Origin: a virus
Strand: one strand, 5' to 3'
Length of the DNA stretch: 34,779 bases
Virus record (IMG/VR): IMGVR_UViG_3300044675_004173
Location: 1 to 34,779 of that record
The stretch's first letter is position 1. Every line of letters starts with the position of its first letter. The notes beneath the pieces were generated by a model, which had not been told where the DNA came from, did not search any database, and worked only from the letters and a program-made list of their open reading frames with translations. Positions 15,824-23,767 of the stretch are shown piece after piece. The position numbers were made by a program, and so were the translations under genes.

Positions 15824-17371
15824 TTACGGCATTACTTCAAGTTCGTTGTCCTGGTTGGCACCAATGCCAACGCCAGCTCCGACGCCCATCAACGGTTTTT
15901 TGCCGCGTAGGAAGTCAGCCAGGACTTGCTGATACGTTTCGTTTCGCTTGCCAGCCGTGTCGATGATGCGATCCTCAACGGCCTGCATGAACGTGCGTGG
16001 AGCTGTGCGCAGACCAGCCTCGGATCCAGAGCCATACCATGCGACGGCCTGGCCTTCAGCTGGCGCCATGCCACGCTTGGCTGCGATCTTTCTGTAGAAA
16101 TCTTCAAAGGCTCCGTACTCGGCACCTTTGGGCGCAGCCTCCCAGAATCCTGGGCGATTAAGCGCTTCCTTCATCGTCATCTCGCCGTTCTCAAACATCT
16201 CTCGAGGGCGGTACGTCGTTACAACGCCGGCTGGGTTCTTTTCTCGTAACTGAGTGGCGAGCCATTGGGGATCTTTGGTCGCCATGATCGGGCCACGCAA
16301 CGCCATGACATCAACGGTTACAGGGTCAAGGTTGCCCATCAAGTTTTGATAAAAGCGGCCAAGCTTTTTGGTTTCGTCCAGGCCTTCGCCAGCGGCAATC
16401 TCGTAAGCGCGTTTGATAATGTCTTTCTGCGCGAGCGAGCCATAGCCCTTTTCAAATTTGAAGTCGGGCGCGTCAGGCGTGAGTAAGCCTTGTTTGTCGG
16501 CGACCCAAGTAGCCGAGCCGCGCTTGATCTGACCGGGCACAGGGCTGCGCTGAGATGCGCTTGAGAGGTGCTGCATCATGCGAGCAAACTCATCGGGCGT
16601 CTGGCCGGCGTCCATTGCTGCCTCGTAGAGGGGGCGGGTGCCATACCACTCGCGCATACCCATTGCGTCACCGCGCATCATGTTGCGCTCGACAGCGCGT
16701 CGTGCTGCGGGGTTGTCAAGCAGCTCTTCGGTGCGCTCGTTGTAGACGTACTCACCGCCTTTCTTACGAGGGTTCTGCCGCTCTGGCAGGAACTGCTCTG
16801 TCTCGATGTATGGCGACTCGGTCTTGGGCAGGATCTTGAGGTCTTCTGCTTTGTTGACCACATAGCCTTTACCGCCGGCCGCTTTTGATGCAGCGATTTG
16901 CGCTTCTGCGTCCTCGATTGCCTGGCGAACTGAGGTCAATCCTTTCTTGCCTGGCGCGACTGCAAAGCTTGGCGCGACCGGCTCAAGCACTTTGGCCAGT
17001 GGCCCAGTGCCTTCGACCATCGCGTTGTCGATTTGCTTTGCAGCTGCTTTGGCCAAGGGCTTGATGCCAGCTTTTGCAAGCTGTCCAGCGCCCAATGCGT
17101 CCATGCCCAGGAAGGCCATGTCCAGCGTCTCGGGCTTGAGCTGTGTTGTCCAGCCACTGCCGCGAGTGAGCGGCATGTCATACGCAAGGTTCTCAAAGCC
17201 CTCGGGCGCCTTGCCCATCAGGATCTCGCCTGCACCCATGCCGCCCAAGAGCGGGACCGCCTCTGGAACGCGTGCGTTATCCGCAAAGTCTCGCGCTTTT
17301 CTCAATGCTTCAGACACTTTCAGAGCCCAGTCACGCTTGACTGGTGTCGCTTTGATCTCTGCTTCGGCCAT
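15824..17371 (-). CDS. 515-aa phage protein, DUF7178-like central region, unknown function
   Basis: 515 aa. I do not recognise a named function. The N-terminal 130 residues are Ala/Gly-rich and helical. The central region (about 330-385) has YGSLAQKDIIKRAYEIAAG and KLGRFYQNLMGNLDPVTVDVMALRGP, a motif shared by uncharacterised phage proteins (DUF7178, recalled from memory) and faintly like the helix-hairpin-helix/catalytic-Asp region of DNA glycosylases. That likeness is speculative. The C-terminal part has AVAWYGSGSEAGLRTAPRTFMQAVEDRI and ends in a hydrophobic Gly-rich tail. Located between portal-associated genes and scaffold, so it may be packaged in the virion. It starts one base after the previous stop. 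Confidence 0.72.
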   Translation of the reverse strand: MAEAEIKATPVKRDWALKVSEALRKARDFADNARVPEAVPLLGGMGAGEILMGKAPEGFENLAYDMPLTRGSGWTTQLKPETLDMAFLGMDALGAGQLAKAGIKPLAKAAAKQIDNAMVEGTGPLAKVLEPVAPSFAVAPGKKGLTSVRQAIEDAEAQIAASKAAGGKGYVVNKAEDLKILPKTESPYIETEQFLPERQNPRKKGGEYVYNERTEELLDNPAARRAVERNMMRGDAMGMREWYGTRPLYEAAMDAGQTPDEFARMMQHLSSASQRSPVPGQIKRGSATWVADKQGLLTPDAPDFKFEKGYGSLAQKDIIKRAYEIAAGEGLDETKKLGRFYQNLMGNLDPVTVDVMALRGPIMATKDPQWLATQLREKNPAGVVTTYRPREMFENGEMTMKEALNRPGFWEAAPKGAEYGAFEDFYRKIAAKRGMAPAEGQAVAWYGSGSEAGLRTAPRTFMQAVEDRIIDTAGKRNETYQQVLADFLRGKKPLMGVGAGVGIGANQDNELEVMP

Positions 17372-17372
17372 C

Positions 17373-17693
17373 TCAGTACCCTTTCAATCTCGCGATGGCT
17401 TGAGCGACGTCTTGTCGCGACACGGTGCCACCGTTGCGTTGATAGTTCTCTCGAGCTTCTTTTGCCCGAGACCATTCGCTCTTGAAATCGTCGGTGGTAG
17501 CTAGTCCTGTGGCCTTTAAATAGGCTCTGTGTTTTGCACGGCTTGAGAGGTCTTCACCGTTCGGGCCGGTCGTGTTTGCATAGTGGGAATCCCCCCATAA
17601 TGCTGAATCACCAACACGACTGTCAGGCACAAAGTCGTCGGTTACTTCGATGAGCTCCAACGTGTTTTTGTCCTGGATGTAACGACGCTTCAT
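17373..17693 (-). CDS. Conserved-type small phage protein, unknown
   Basis: 106 aa, charged, predicted helical in the C-terminal half (SSRAKHRAYLKATGLATTDDFKSEWSRAKEARENYQRNG). The ATGA start overlaps the upstream stop. Podoviruses commonly carry a protein of this size and character near portal or scaffold genes, but its role is unknown. No catalytic motif is seen. Confidence 0.72.
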   Translation of the reverse strand: MKRRYIQDKNTLELIEVTDDFVPDSRVGDSALWGDSHYANTTGPNGEDLSSRAKHRAYLKATGLATTDDFKSEWSRAKEARENYQRNGGTVSRQDVAQAIARLKGY

Positions 17694-17911
17694 TTCTTCT
17701 TGCCTTCCATCTTTTCTTCTTTCGCTTCAGGCATGCCTTTCTTGCTCATGGCCTTGGGCATGATCCCAGCGTGGTACTCGCCCATCTCATCGCCTTCTTC
17801 CTCAATCTCTTGCTGAACAAAGCGGCCAAGCTTGGCAGGGTCACGCAAGGCCTTGATTAGCGCTTCTTGCATTGCGTTCTTTGGTGCGGGTAATTCAATT
17901 TTTTCTTTCAA
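17690..17911 (-). CDS. Small charged protein with TTG start
   Basis: 73 aa, very rich in Lys and Glu (EEMEGKKK-type C-terminus, with MPKAMSKKGMP in the middle), not recognised. The start is TTG: GGAG lies 6 nt upstream of it, while the first internal ATG (codon 14) lacks a ribosome site. The ATGA overlap with the next gene shows coupling. Possibly an assembly chaperone or DNA/portal-associated protein (inference). Confidence 0.65.
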   Translation of the reverse strand: MKEKIELPAPKNAMQEALIKALRDPAKLGRFVQQEIEEEGDEMGEYHAGIMPKAMSKKGMPEAKEEKMEGKKK

Positions 17912-17924
17912 GGTCTTCTCCTGC

Positions 17925-18410
17925 TTATAGGTTCATGAGAATTGACTCAAGGTCGTCCTCGTCGGTGCTGACCACTTGTGGACCGCGCATCATGATTTCG
18001 ATCATCCTGGCCACCGTCGGATCGATCGGTAGGGGCTGCGGGATAAATTCAGGCTCAAGCTCGACTTCAATCTCAAGCTCATCGACTGGCACCTCGGGCT
18101 CGGGCTCCCAGTCGCGGCGGTAATGGAATTGCGGAGCCCAGCCGCCGCGATAGGCGTACTTGACGTTGATGACGTTGTAGACAACGTCTTCGCCCTCGGT
18201 GATCGTGCCAATGAAGACGTCTTGAATGTCGATGGCACTATCAACGGTGTCACTGGCTTCGGTGATGTTTGCCTGCAGACTGATTACTTGGGCAATTTGA
18301 CTCGAGGTGCTATCAGGGCCCTCGTCAATGTCGCCAGATACTTGCTGAACAAGAGTGTCCCATCGGCTGTCGCCAAATACTCCCTCGTCCCAGCGAGCAC
18401 TTATCGTCAT
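17925..18410 (-). CDS. Acidic structural-block protein, unknown
   Basis: 161 aa. The N-terminus begins with RWDEGVFGDSRWDTL, a W-D-E-G-V-F/W-D motif also seen in the nozzle protein (WDEGVWDEASWSGS, about residues 474-487). The middle is strand-like and the C-terminal half is strongly acidic (WEPEPEVPVDELEIEVELEPEF). The ATGA start overlaps the previous gene. Probably a structural or head-tail accessory component by position. Confidence 0.68.
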   Translation of the reverse strand: MTISARWDEGVFGDSRWDTLVQQVSGDIDEGPDSTSSQIAQVISLQANITEASDTVDSAIDIQDVFIGTITEGEDVVYNVINVKYAYRGGWAPQFHYRRDWEPEPEVPVDELEIEVELEPEFIPQPLPIDPTVARMIEIMMRGPQVVSTDEDDLESILMNL

Positions 18411-18793
18411 GGATTGCCCTCAGTAATCGAGAGCGTGACAACGTCGAGAATCATGCCGGTGAGTAAATTCACATCGGTCAAACGAATCTCGCCCGAGCCG
18501 CTCAGGTTCGACACCGTGAAGTCACCGACCCATGCGTCGCTAGAGTCGACGATTCGCGCCCAAACGGCCGTGCCGTTTGCGACCACTGCAACATCTGGTG
18601 GGTCAGTAAACGTGAGCACACCAGCAGAGACGGTGCCGGCCGGTGTTTGAAGGTCAAACGAACCAAGCACGGTTGTACCGGCGCCGCCAGGCGCGGGCTT
18701 GGGTCCCGTGTACAGCAAGAGAGAGCCGCCAGATGCAGCGGTGTTAACGATCTCCATCCGATCGTTTCGGATGTCGGTGGTGTAATCAGGCAT
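18407..18793 (-). CDS. Small beta-rich structural-type protein
   Basis: 128 aa, strand-rich (GGSLLLYTGPKPAPGG, VLGSFDLQTPAGTVSAGVLTFTDPPDVAVVANGTAVWARIVDSS). The N-terminal 'RNDRMEIVN...GGSLLLYTG' layout recurs in uncharacterised phage head proteins, often near portal genes, and suggests a small beta-sandwich. Overlaps the portal C-terminus by 8 nt, with ribosome site GCAGGAG lying in the portal coding end. A decoration or head-completion role is plausible but unproven. Confidence 0.7.
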   Translation of the reverse strand: MPDYTTDIRNDRMEIVNTAASGGSLLLYTGPKPAPGGAGTTVLGSFDLQTPAGTVSAGVLTFTDPPDVAVVANGTAVWARIVDSSDAWVGDFTVSNLSGSGEIRLTDVNLLTGMILDVVTLSITEGNP

Positions 18794-21071
18794 TGGGTGC
18801 TCCTGCAGGTAATGGGGGTTGAGGCATCGGTGCTTGTGCAGGCATTCCCTGCGCAGGCATTTGAGGTAATGCCGGTGCCACTCCGACCACCTTGCCTGTT
18901 TGATCTCGGACTACTTTCTTGGGCGCAGACATCATCGCGGCCAGCTGATCAATCCGCTGGGACAGCTGCCCAACGGGTGAAGGCTGCTGGATAGGTGCCG
19001 CTGGCTGCATAGGAGGCGCCTGGGGAGGCGTTTGACCCTGCACTGGCTCCACGCCTATAACCTTGCCTATTTGATCGCGCACGACGCGTTTTGGCGCGGC
19101 TACACCCATCGCAAGCTGCTCGAGCTTGCCCATGAGGTTCTGAACAGTCTCGCCACCGGCGCCCATGAGGCCACCGTCGACAATCGTCTCGAGCGGAATA
19201 GGAAGAGGCATGCCGATCATGGCCATCTTCTCCATTGCATCGGCTAGATCCTTGACGGCGCCCGCGCGTTTCTCCATCGAGGCCGAGCGCTTCTCTTCGA
19301 CGTCGGCCATTTGCTCGGGGCTTGGGGGCGCTGGAGGCTCTTTGCTCTTTTGCTCGAGCGACGAGATTGCCTGGTCGAGGATGCCCTCGATTTGCTGGCT
19401 ACCCTTGAAGGCAGACATGCCCCACTGGATCATGCGCAAGAGGAAAGGCGCCGAGCCTGGCATTGCCTGAGCCATCGGCATGGCGGCATTCAGGAATGCG
19501 CCCAGGCCGTTTAAGAACTCCATGCGGGACTCGCGCTCCGCTGCCCAGTCAATCGCCGCCATCGAGTCAGACTGAACGACTACGCGGTAGCGGCTGGCCA
19601 CTGGCTCTTTAAGGAGCTGAACGGCCTGCGGTGCCAATGCTTTGTCGGGGCTGAACTGCACATTCGAGCGCATGAGAATCGTCTCAGGCGTGAAGTGCTT
19701 CATGATGATTTCGGCTTTGATCTGCAACGCCGTCTGGATGAACTGCGCAACGAAGAACTGCTTGAGCTGCAAGCGGGTCGAGCCAAACGAGGCCTTGATC
19801 TGCTGCGCAGCTGCGGTCTCGGACGCCTTACTTGCTCCGCGCATGATGTCGGAGATGCCTAGCACCTCGTAGATCTGTTGGACTTTGTCCGAGCGATACA
19901 CGCGCAGGTGATCAATCGCGTTTGTGATCTGATCTAGCGGCACCCAATCGATCTTGCCTTTGACCCCACCCGACTCAGCAAACATCGCCCAGTTATCAAC
20001 GGGGATGAGCTGATTTTCTGCGGCCTGCTGGAACATGCGACCGACAGAGTCGCCGGCTGCTTTGTCGTAGACGCCGACAATCTTCGCGGCACGGGTCAGG
20101 TACTTGATGCGGGTGTTGATCTCATCAAGTTCGTCGAACTGGTCCTGCGCCATGATGAAATCAGCGCGGGCGATGAGGTTGGCCGTCGTGAGGTTGGCCA
20201 TGAGAGGCTGGCCACACGGGAAAAAGTTCTCGAGACCAAGGGGATCGGGACGCTCATCGAGCAGCTTGTCCATTCCCTTGGAGAGCCAGTAAACGTGCTT
20301 GCTCTCTTTGCACCAGATTTCCCAGACTTCGCCCTTTTGCCAGGGGTCGTTCTTGACTTCGTTGCTGTAGCCCTTCTTGGTCGTCTTCTGCGAGACCAAT
20401 GGAACAGCATTTCCGATTTCCTCGCCAAACCTCGCAACCAGGGCGTCGCGCGTCATGTAAACACGCCGTGCGACCCAGCGCACTTCCTCCCAGACGCGAG
20501 CCGGGGAGTAGAGAAAATCGTCGTAGGAGACCCACTCGGTGATCGCGTCTTCGTGCAAGAGCCGCTCGAACTGCTGCTCGGGCTCGAGCTCATTGCCCAT
20601 CTCATCAAATGTCGCCGGGACCGTCTCGGTCTGGGTGTTGGCCTCGTAGCGGTTCCAGAGCTGGCCTTCGCCAACGATCAAATAGTCTTGAATCGCGTGT
20701 CGGGCGCTTGCATCGAAATCGCTGCCGTCTTGCTCGATCTCGTTGTTGAGAATTCGCTGCAGCATTTCGCTAGCAACGCGACCGACGTCGTCGTCGGGGT
20801 CCTTGTATAAGCGCGAAACGTCAGCCTTTGGTGGCCGTGAATAGACGGTAGCCAGGACGACCTGAATCGTTGACCAAAAAATGTTGACTCGGCTCTCGCC
20901 CTCTTCGTTTGCATCACGCTTATCGAGGTAACGCCGGTTGATTCTCTTGGCGTCTTTAAGAAATTTCTCGATGTCCTTTTCAGCCGCCTGAATTTCGGTG
21001 AGCCAAAGGCGTTGCTTGCCCGATGGCTCGTCGCCAAACTGGCTTGCCTTCTCTATCTTGTCTTCAGCCAT
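18786..21071 (-). CDS. Portal protein
   Basis: 761 aa from ATG at 21071 (GAGG 7 nt upstream; a GTG one codon earlier has worse spacing). P22-class portal size. An N-terminal charged helix region (KASQFGDEPSGKQRLWLTEI) is followed by VNIFWSTIQVVLATVYSRPPKADVSRLYKDPDD and a wing/clip-type middle (TEWVSYDDFLYSPARVWEEVRWVARRVYMTRDAL), the usual portal order. After residue 600 it is a helical, Ala/Gln/Pro-rich barrel-like tail. Two near copies of APK(R/K)VVRDQ(I/T)GKV(I/V)GV occur near the C-terminus (DNA about 18884-18926 and 19055-19098). Follows TerL by 25 nt. It forms the dodecameric DNA gate of the head. Confidence 0.88.
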   Translation of the reverse strand: MAEDKIEKASQFGDEPSGKQRLWLTEIQAAEKDIEKFLKDAKRINRRYLDKRDANEEGESRVNIFWSTIQVVLATVYSRPPKADVSRLYKDPDDDVGRVASEMLQRILNNEIEQDGSDFDASARHAIQDYLIVGEGQLWNRYEANTQTETVPATFDEMGNELEPEQQFERLLHEDAITEWVSYDDFLYSPARVWEEVRWVARRVYMTRDALVARFGEEIGNAVPLVSQKTTKKGYSNEVKNDPWQKGEVWEIWCKESKHVYWLSKGMDKLLDERPDPLGLENFFPCGQPLMANLTTANLIARADFIMAQDQFDELDEINTRIKYLTRAAKIVGVYDKAAGDSVGRMFQQAAENQLIPVDNWAMFAESGGVKGKIDWVPLDQITNAIDHLRVYRSDKVQQIYEVLGISDIMRGASKASETAAAQQIKASFGSTRLQLKQFFVAQFIQTALQIKAEIIMKHFTPETILMRSNVQFSPDKALAPQAVQLLKEPVASRYRVVVQSDSMAAIDWAAERESRMEFLNGLGAFLNAAMPMAQAMPGSAPFLLRMIQWGMSAFKGSQQIEGILDQAISSLEQKSKEPPAPPSPEQMADVEEKRSASMEKRAGAVKDLADAMEKMAMIGMPLPIPLETIVDGGLMGAGGETVQNLMGKLEQLAMGVAAPKRVVRDQIGKVIGVEPVQGQTPPQAPPMQPAAPIQQPSPVGQLSQRIDQLAAMMSAPKKVVRDQTGKVVGVAPALPQMPAQGMPAQAPMPQPPLPAGAPNA

Positions 21072-21096
21072 CACGCGGCCTCATGTAAATGGTGTG

Positions 21097-22440
21097 TCAT
21101 CCGATTCGGGTGCTCTTGATGGGGGCGCAGTCCCAGATGTCTTCCAACGAGAAGGCGTAATGAGCCCCTTGTGTCTGTTGTGGTTTTAACCCGCTACTTG
21201 CTTTTCCGTCAACGCGTTGGGAATTTCGCCTCACTGTGGACAAAGCTAAGTAGCGAAACGCATCTGCAGCATGCGAGTGCTGGTCGTGCTTGGGTCTGCT
21301 TCTGTAGATCTGGTTCTTTTCGTCCCACTCGCGGGAGTAACCCCGCAAGTGCTCGATGCCGTCGTAGCACTTCTCCTGGTCGAACCAGGTGTATTGCAAG
21401 GTCTGGCGTGCTGCTTCGATGCCGTCGAGCACACTGAGCTCGGGCACAAGCTTGGGGATGATGCCGTTGGAGATAAATGTCTCGATCATCGACTTGCCGG
21501 TCTGCAAGGACTTCGCGCGTGCGTCGTGCGGCAGAAAAACGTCTTTGACTTTGCCCAGAGACCGGATCCAGTCGATGTAATGGCCGATCGGTCTTGAGTC
21601 CGCTTCGTAGAAGTCGACCACCGCGATGCCGTTTGGTCTGTCTTGCCACACCCACCAGCTGCAGGAGTCGGTGAAACCTAAGTCGCCCACGACGTTGACC
21701 GGCATCTCGGGGTCGCGCTCCATGTAGGCGATGCGTCCTTCGTCCTGAGCTTTGTCCAAGTCTTTGGCGTAGAAGGCGCCAGGCACGGCGGCCGTGAAAT
21801 CGCACTCGAATTCGACGCGGTAGCTGTCTTCGGTCATTGCCGCGCGGGCATCGGCTAGTTCTTGCTCATCGAGGATGCCTGTCTTGGAGGCCGGGAGCTC
21901 GAGCAAGAGGTGCGTCTTGGGGTTAAGCCGTGCCTCTTCGCGCATGTTCCAGAAAAAGTTGCGCCCAGCCGGTGTCCCCGCAAAGATGGCCCAGCCCTTC
22001 CTGTCGGATAAGGCCGGTCTCAAAACGGAGTACCAGGTGCTGGGTCTGATCTGACCGGTTTCGTCGAGCACCACGGCGTCCAGGTACAGGCCGCGCATGC
22101 TGTCTGGGTTGTCCGCGCCGCCCACGAAGATGGTCGATTCATCTCCGCGTGCGTTGTGGATCGTTATCTTGAGCTCGGTCTCGTTGGGCTTCTTGCTTTG
22201 GTATTCCTTGGTGAGGAGCTTGAGATACTCCCATGCTACTTTCTTCGCTTGCTCGCGGAACGGTGCGAGGTAGGCAACTTGCGGCCTGGGGTGCGGGCAG
22301 TCGAGTGCCGTGATAACCAGGTCGACGCACATGCCGACGGTCTTCCCGGCGCGTCGGTGGGCGACCACCACTGCCCAGCGCTTGTCGCGATTATGTAGTG
22401 GAAGAAAGCAGCTTCGGGGGACATATTCGGAAAGCTTCAA
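21097..22440 (-). CDS. Terminase large subunit
   Basis: 447 aa. ATPase: Walker A AHRRAGKT (27-34), Walker B AVVLDE (122-127), coupling motif AIFAGTPAGRN (151-161). Nuclease: GDLG with D253, FLPHDA with D306, and HSHAADAFRYL with D393, the three acidic positions of the RNase H-like domain. It packages DNA into the procapsid through the portal. The start is TTG at 22440, overlapping the DUF3310 stop in a TTGA; the first in-frame ATG (codon 37) lies beyond Walker A and cannot be the start. Headful or cos-type cutting cannot be decided from the protein. Confidence 0.95.
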   Translation of the reverse strand: MKLSEYVPRSCFLPLHNRDKRWAVVVAHRRAGKTVGMCVDLVITALDCPHPRPQVAYLAPFREQAKKVAWEYLKLLTKEYQSKKPNETELKITIHNARGDESTIFVGGADNPDSMRGLYLDAVVLDETGQIRPSTWYSVLRPALSDRKGWAIFAGTPAGRNFFWNMREEARLNPKTHLLLELPASKTGILDEQELADARAAMTEDSYRVEFECDFTAAVPGAFYAKDLDKAQDEGRIAYMERDPEMPVNVVGDLGFTDSCSWWVWQDRPNGIAVVDFYEADSRPIGHYIDWIRSLGKVKDVFLPHDARAKSLQTGKSMIETFISNGIIPKLVPELSVLDGIEAARQTLQYTWFDQEKCYDGIEHLRGYSREWDEKNQIYRSRPKHDQHSHAADAFRYLALSTVRRNSQRVDGKASSGLKPQQTQGAHYAFSLEDIWDCAPIKSTRIG

Positions 22441-22790
22441 AGCCCTTTGCCCTCAAACTCGATGAGCATGTCGATCACATGCTTGGCCTTGTGCAGATCT
22501 GCAATGCCGCCCTTGTCGCGAAAGCGCGTGATGTACTTGATCGCCGTGTGCTGGCACGCGTCCAGGTTGTTGGCCATGCTGTACTCCATCGGCTGGATCT
22601 TGAGCTTCTTGTAGTGATCGCCGCCGACCTGTGTGGCCAAGGCGCTCGCGGGCGGTGCCTCAAAGCCTGGGATGTTTGTTTGTGGGGTGTTTCGCAACGT
22701 CTCTCGAATCTCTTCGATCATTCGAGTGCAGGCGCCTGTGCATGGAGTTGACGGGTGGTTACATCCTGGGATTGCGCATGAGGTGGTCAT
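22437..22790 (-). CDS. DUF3310 (SaV-like) protein between the terminase genes
   Basis: 117 aa from ATG at 22790, with CAGGAA 9 nt upstream. An N-terminal Cys-rich segment (MTTSCAIPGCNHPSTPCTGAC) precedes the DUF3310 core: QVGGDHYKKLKIQPMEYSMANN...QHTAIKYITRFRDKGGIADLHKAKHVIDMLI. DUF3310 proteins are small phage proteins often called nucleotide-kinase-like, with function unproven. Usually they sit among early nucleotide-metabolism genes; here it is between small and large terminase and coupled to TerL by TTGA. The four closely spaced N-terminal Cys suggest metal binding. A longer reading upstream (to 22949) is only a proline/cysteine artefact of the G/C-run region. Confidence 0.82.
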   Translation of the reverse strand: MTTSCAIPGCNHPSTPCTGACTRMIEEIRETLRNTPQTNIPGFEAPPASALATQVGGDHYKKLKIQPMEYSMANNLDACQHTAIKYITRFRDKGGIADLHKAKHVIDMLIEFEGKGL

Positions 22791-22833
22791 TGTGTTGAGA
22801 TTCCTGAAACACTTTTCTTGGGGTATTGGATAC

Positions 22834-22895
22834 GGGGGGAGGGGGACCCAGTGCCAGCCCCCGCCCCCCACCTGCCGATCGAGGGGGGGTGGGGG
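22834..22895. repeat. G/C-run hairpin and G tracts between terminase genes
   Basis: GGGGGGAGGGGG (22834-22845) faces CCCCCGCCCCCC (22858-22869) across a 12-nt loop, an 11/12-matched inverted repeat. It is followed by GGGGGGGTGGGGG (22883-22895) and, farther on, tandem GGGCAC hexamers (22915-22932). No other part of the genome looks like this. It could fold as a long hairpin or a G-quadruplex. The position beside the terminase genes makes a packaging (pac/cos) signal or a translational/transcriptional block worth testing. Confidence 0.6.
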
Positions 22896-22967
22896 TCGAA
22901 AGTCCGGAGCCCGAGGGCACGGGCACGGGCAGCACGCATGGCCAGGCACAGGGCCAGAGCTCGAGGC

Positions 22968-23447
22968 TTACTCACCTGCTCTCACCTGGTTGACGCCTGG
23001 CATGCCGCCGGCGATAGGTGCTTCGGATTGAAAATCCGTAGCCAGCCGCGCCGTTGCTTGCTCTCCGCTCGTTTGTGTAGCTGGTGTGATGTCAATGACA
23101 TCGCCGCCTATCTTTCGGCCGGCCAACCAGCCGAGGTCGACCTTGACTGCGCCGCCTCCCTCGCCGGTGATCTCGATGGGGATAACACGCGAGACAACCG
23201 CCGCGTAGATCTTCCTGTCCTCGATGCCGCCCAGGGCTCGCTCTATGAGCCAGCCAGCCAGCCCGTCTGGGTGGCACTTGCCTGGTTCGATCGAGTCCAT
23301 GACGGCCTGCCGTATCGATCGCGTGACCTTGTTGGGCGTGCCAGGCGGTCGACCTCGCGCCGTCAGGTTTGCCAAGGACGCGGGAGAGGATCCTTTCCCT
23401 TTTTTTTCCTTGCCCTCCCTTTCCAGGGTACTCACGCCCTCTTGCAT
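22968..23447 (-). CDS. Probable terminase small subunit / DNA-packaging protein
   Basis: 159 aa from ATG at 23447 (GGTGAGATTGAG upstream). An earlier GTG at 23507 would enter the operator-like motif and lacks a ribosome site. Residues 30-60 contain ARGRPPGTPNKVTRSIRQAVMDSIEPG, the AT-hook-like GRPPG plus helix-turn-helix start seen in DUF5681-type small terminases. A helical centre (LAGWLIERALGGIEDRKIYAAVVSRVIPIEITGEGGG) follows and a disordered tail ends the protein. It lies upstream of TerL in the normal terminase order, though separated by DUF3310. The call rests on motif and position. Confidence 0.68.
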   Translation of the reverse strand: MQEGVSTLEREGKEKKGKGSSPASLANLTARGRPPGTPNKVTRSIRQAVMDSIEPGKCHPDGLAGWLIERALGGIEDRKIYAAVVSRVIPIEITGEGGGAVKVDLGWLAGRKIGGDVIDITPATQTSGEQATARLATDFQSEAPIAGGMPGVNQVRAGE

Positions 23448-23501
23448 CTCAATCTCACCCCAATTTTTAATTGATAAGACATTCTCACCACACCTTGCAC
23501 T

Positions 23502-23519
23502 TTCCACAACATGCGGGAA
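23502..23519. promoter_or_regulatory. Operator-like motif, site A
   Basis: TTCCAC-AACA-TGCGGGAA. It shares both halves with 25862..25880 and 26172..26186 and has dyad character (TTCC facing GGAA). It lies about 55 bp upstream of the start of the late block, next to the presumed origin. Probable binding site for a phage regulator such as the CI-like or Cro-like protein (inference). Confidence 0.5.
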
Positions 23520-23520
23520 A

Positions 23521-23628
23521 AGCTAACGACCTGCTCCAACCAAACTCACCAACCCATAAGCCCAACTCAAAGCCACCATCGCCAACCCAACCACCACCAA
23601 GTAAACCTTCACCCCAAACCAACCCGAC
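23521..23628. other. G-poor, C/A-rich tract flanking the iteron array
   Basis: Only about 8 G in 108 bases on the plus strand; the minus strand is thus G/T-rich with many GG/GGG pairs. No credible gene. Strong strand asymmetry next to repeat arrays is common at replication origins or primer-RNA/R-loop sites, and the minus strand could form two-tetrad G-quadruplexes. Confidence 0.5.
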
Positions 23629-23767
23629 CGTGACATGGGGTCAAGGCGTGACAGACATGTGTTTTATATACACATGTCACGTTTGTCACGCTTTCCCTGG
23701 TCCCCTGCGTGACACGTTTGTCACGTTTGTCACGCCTGTCACGCTCAATGTCACGCTTCATGTCACG
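23629..23767. other. Iteron array, probable replication origin
   Basis: TGTCACG occurs seven times in direct orientation (starting at 23675, 23684, 23719, 23728, 23737, 23749, 23761) and three times inverted (23629, 23647, 23708), all exact. Start-to-start spacings are 9, 35, 9, 9, 12, 12. Inside is a palindrome GACATGTGT-TTTATAT-ACACATGTC (23654-23678) with an A/T-only loop that could open easily. The array touches the stop of the primase-helicase gene. An iteron array plus an AT-rich palindrome beside a replication gene is the classic initiator-dependent origin layout. It could alternatively be a repressor-binding cluster for the late promoter. Confidence 0.7.

Noticed and set aside
22791-22949. 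N-terminal extension of the DUF3310 gene
   Set aside because: Reads through the G/C-run region as Pro/Cys repeats; the ATG at 22790 has a ribosome site and gives the normal family size.
23629-23767. CRISPR array
   Set aside because: Repeats are 7 bp with 2-5 bp between them in the dense part and occur in both orientations, with no spacers of CRISPR length and no cas genes.
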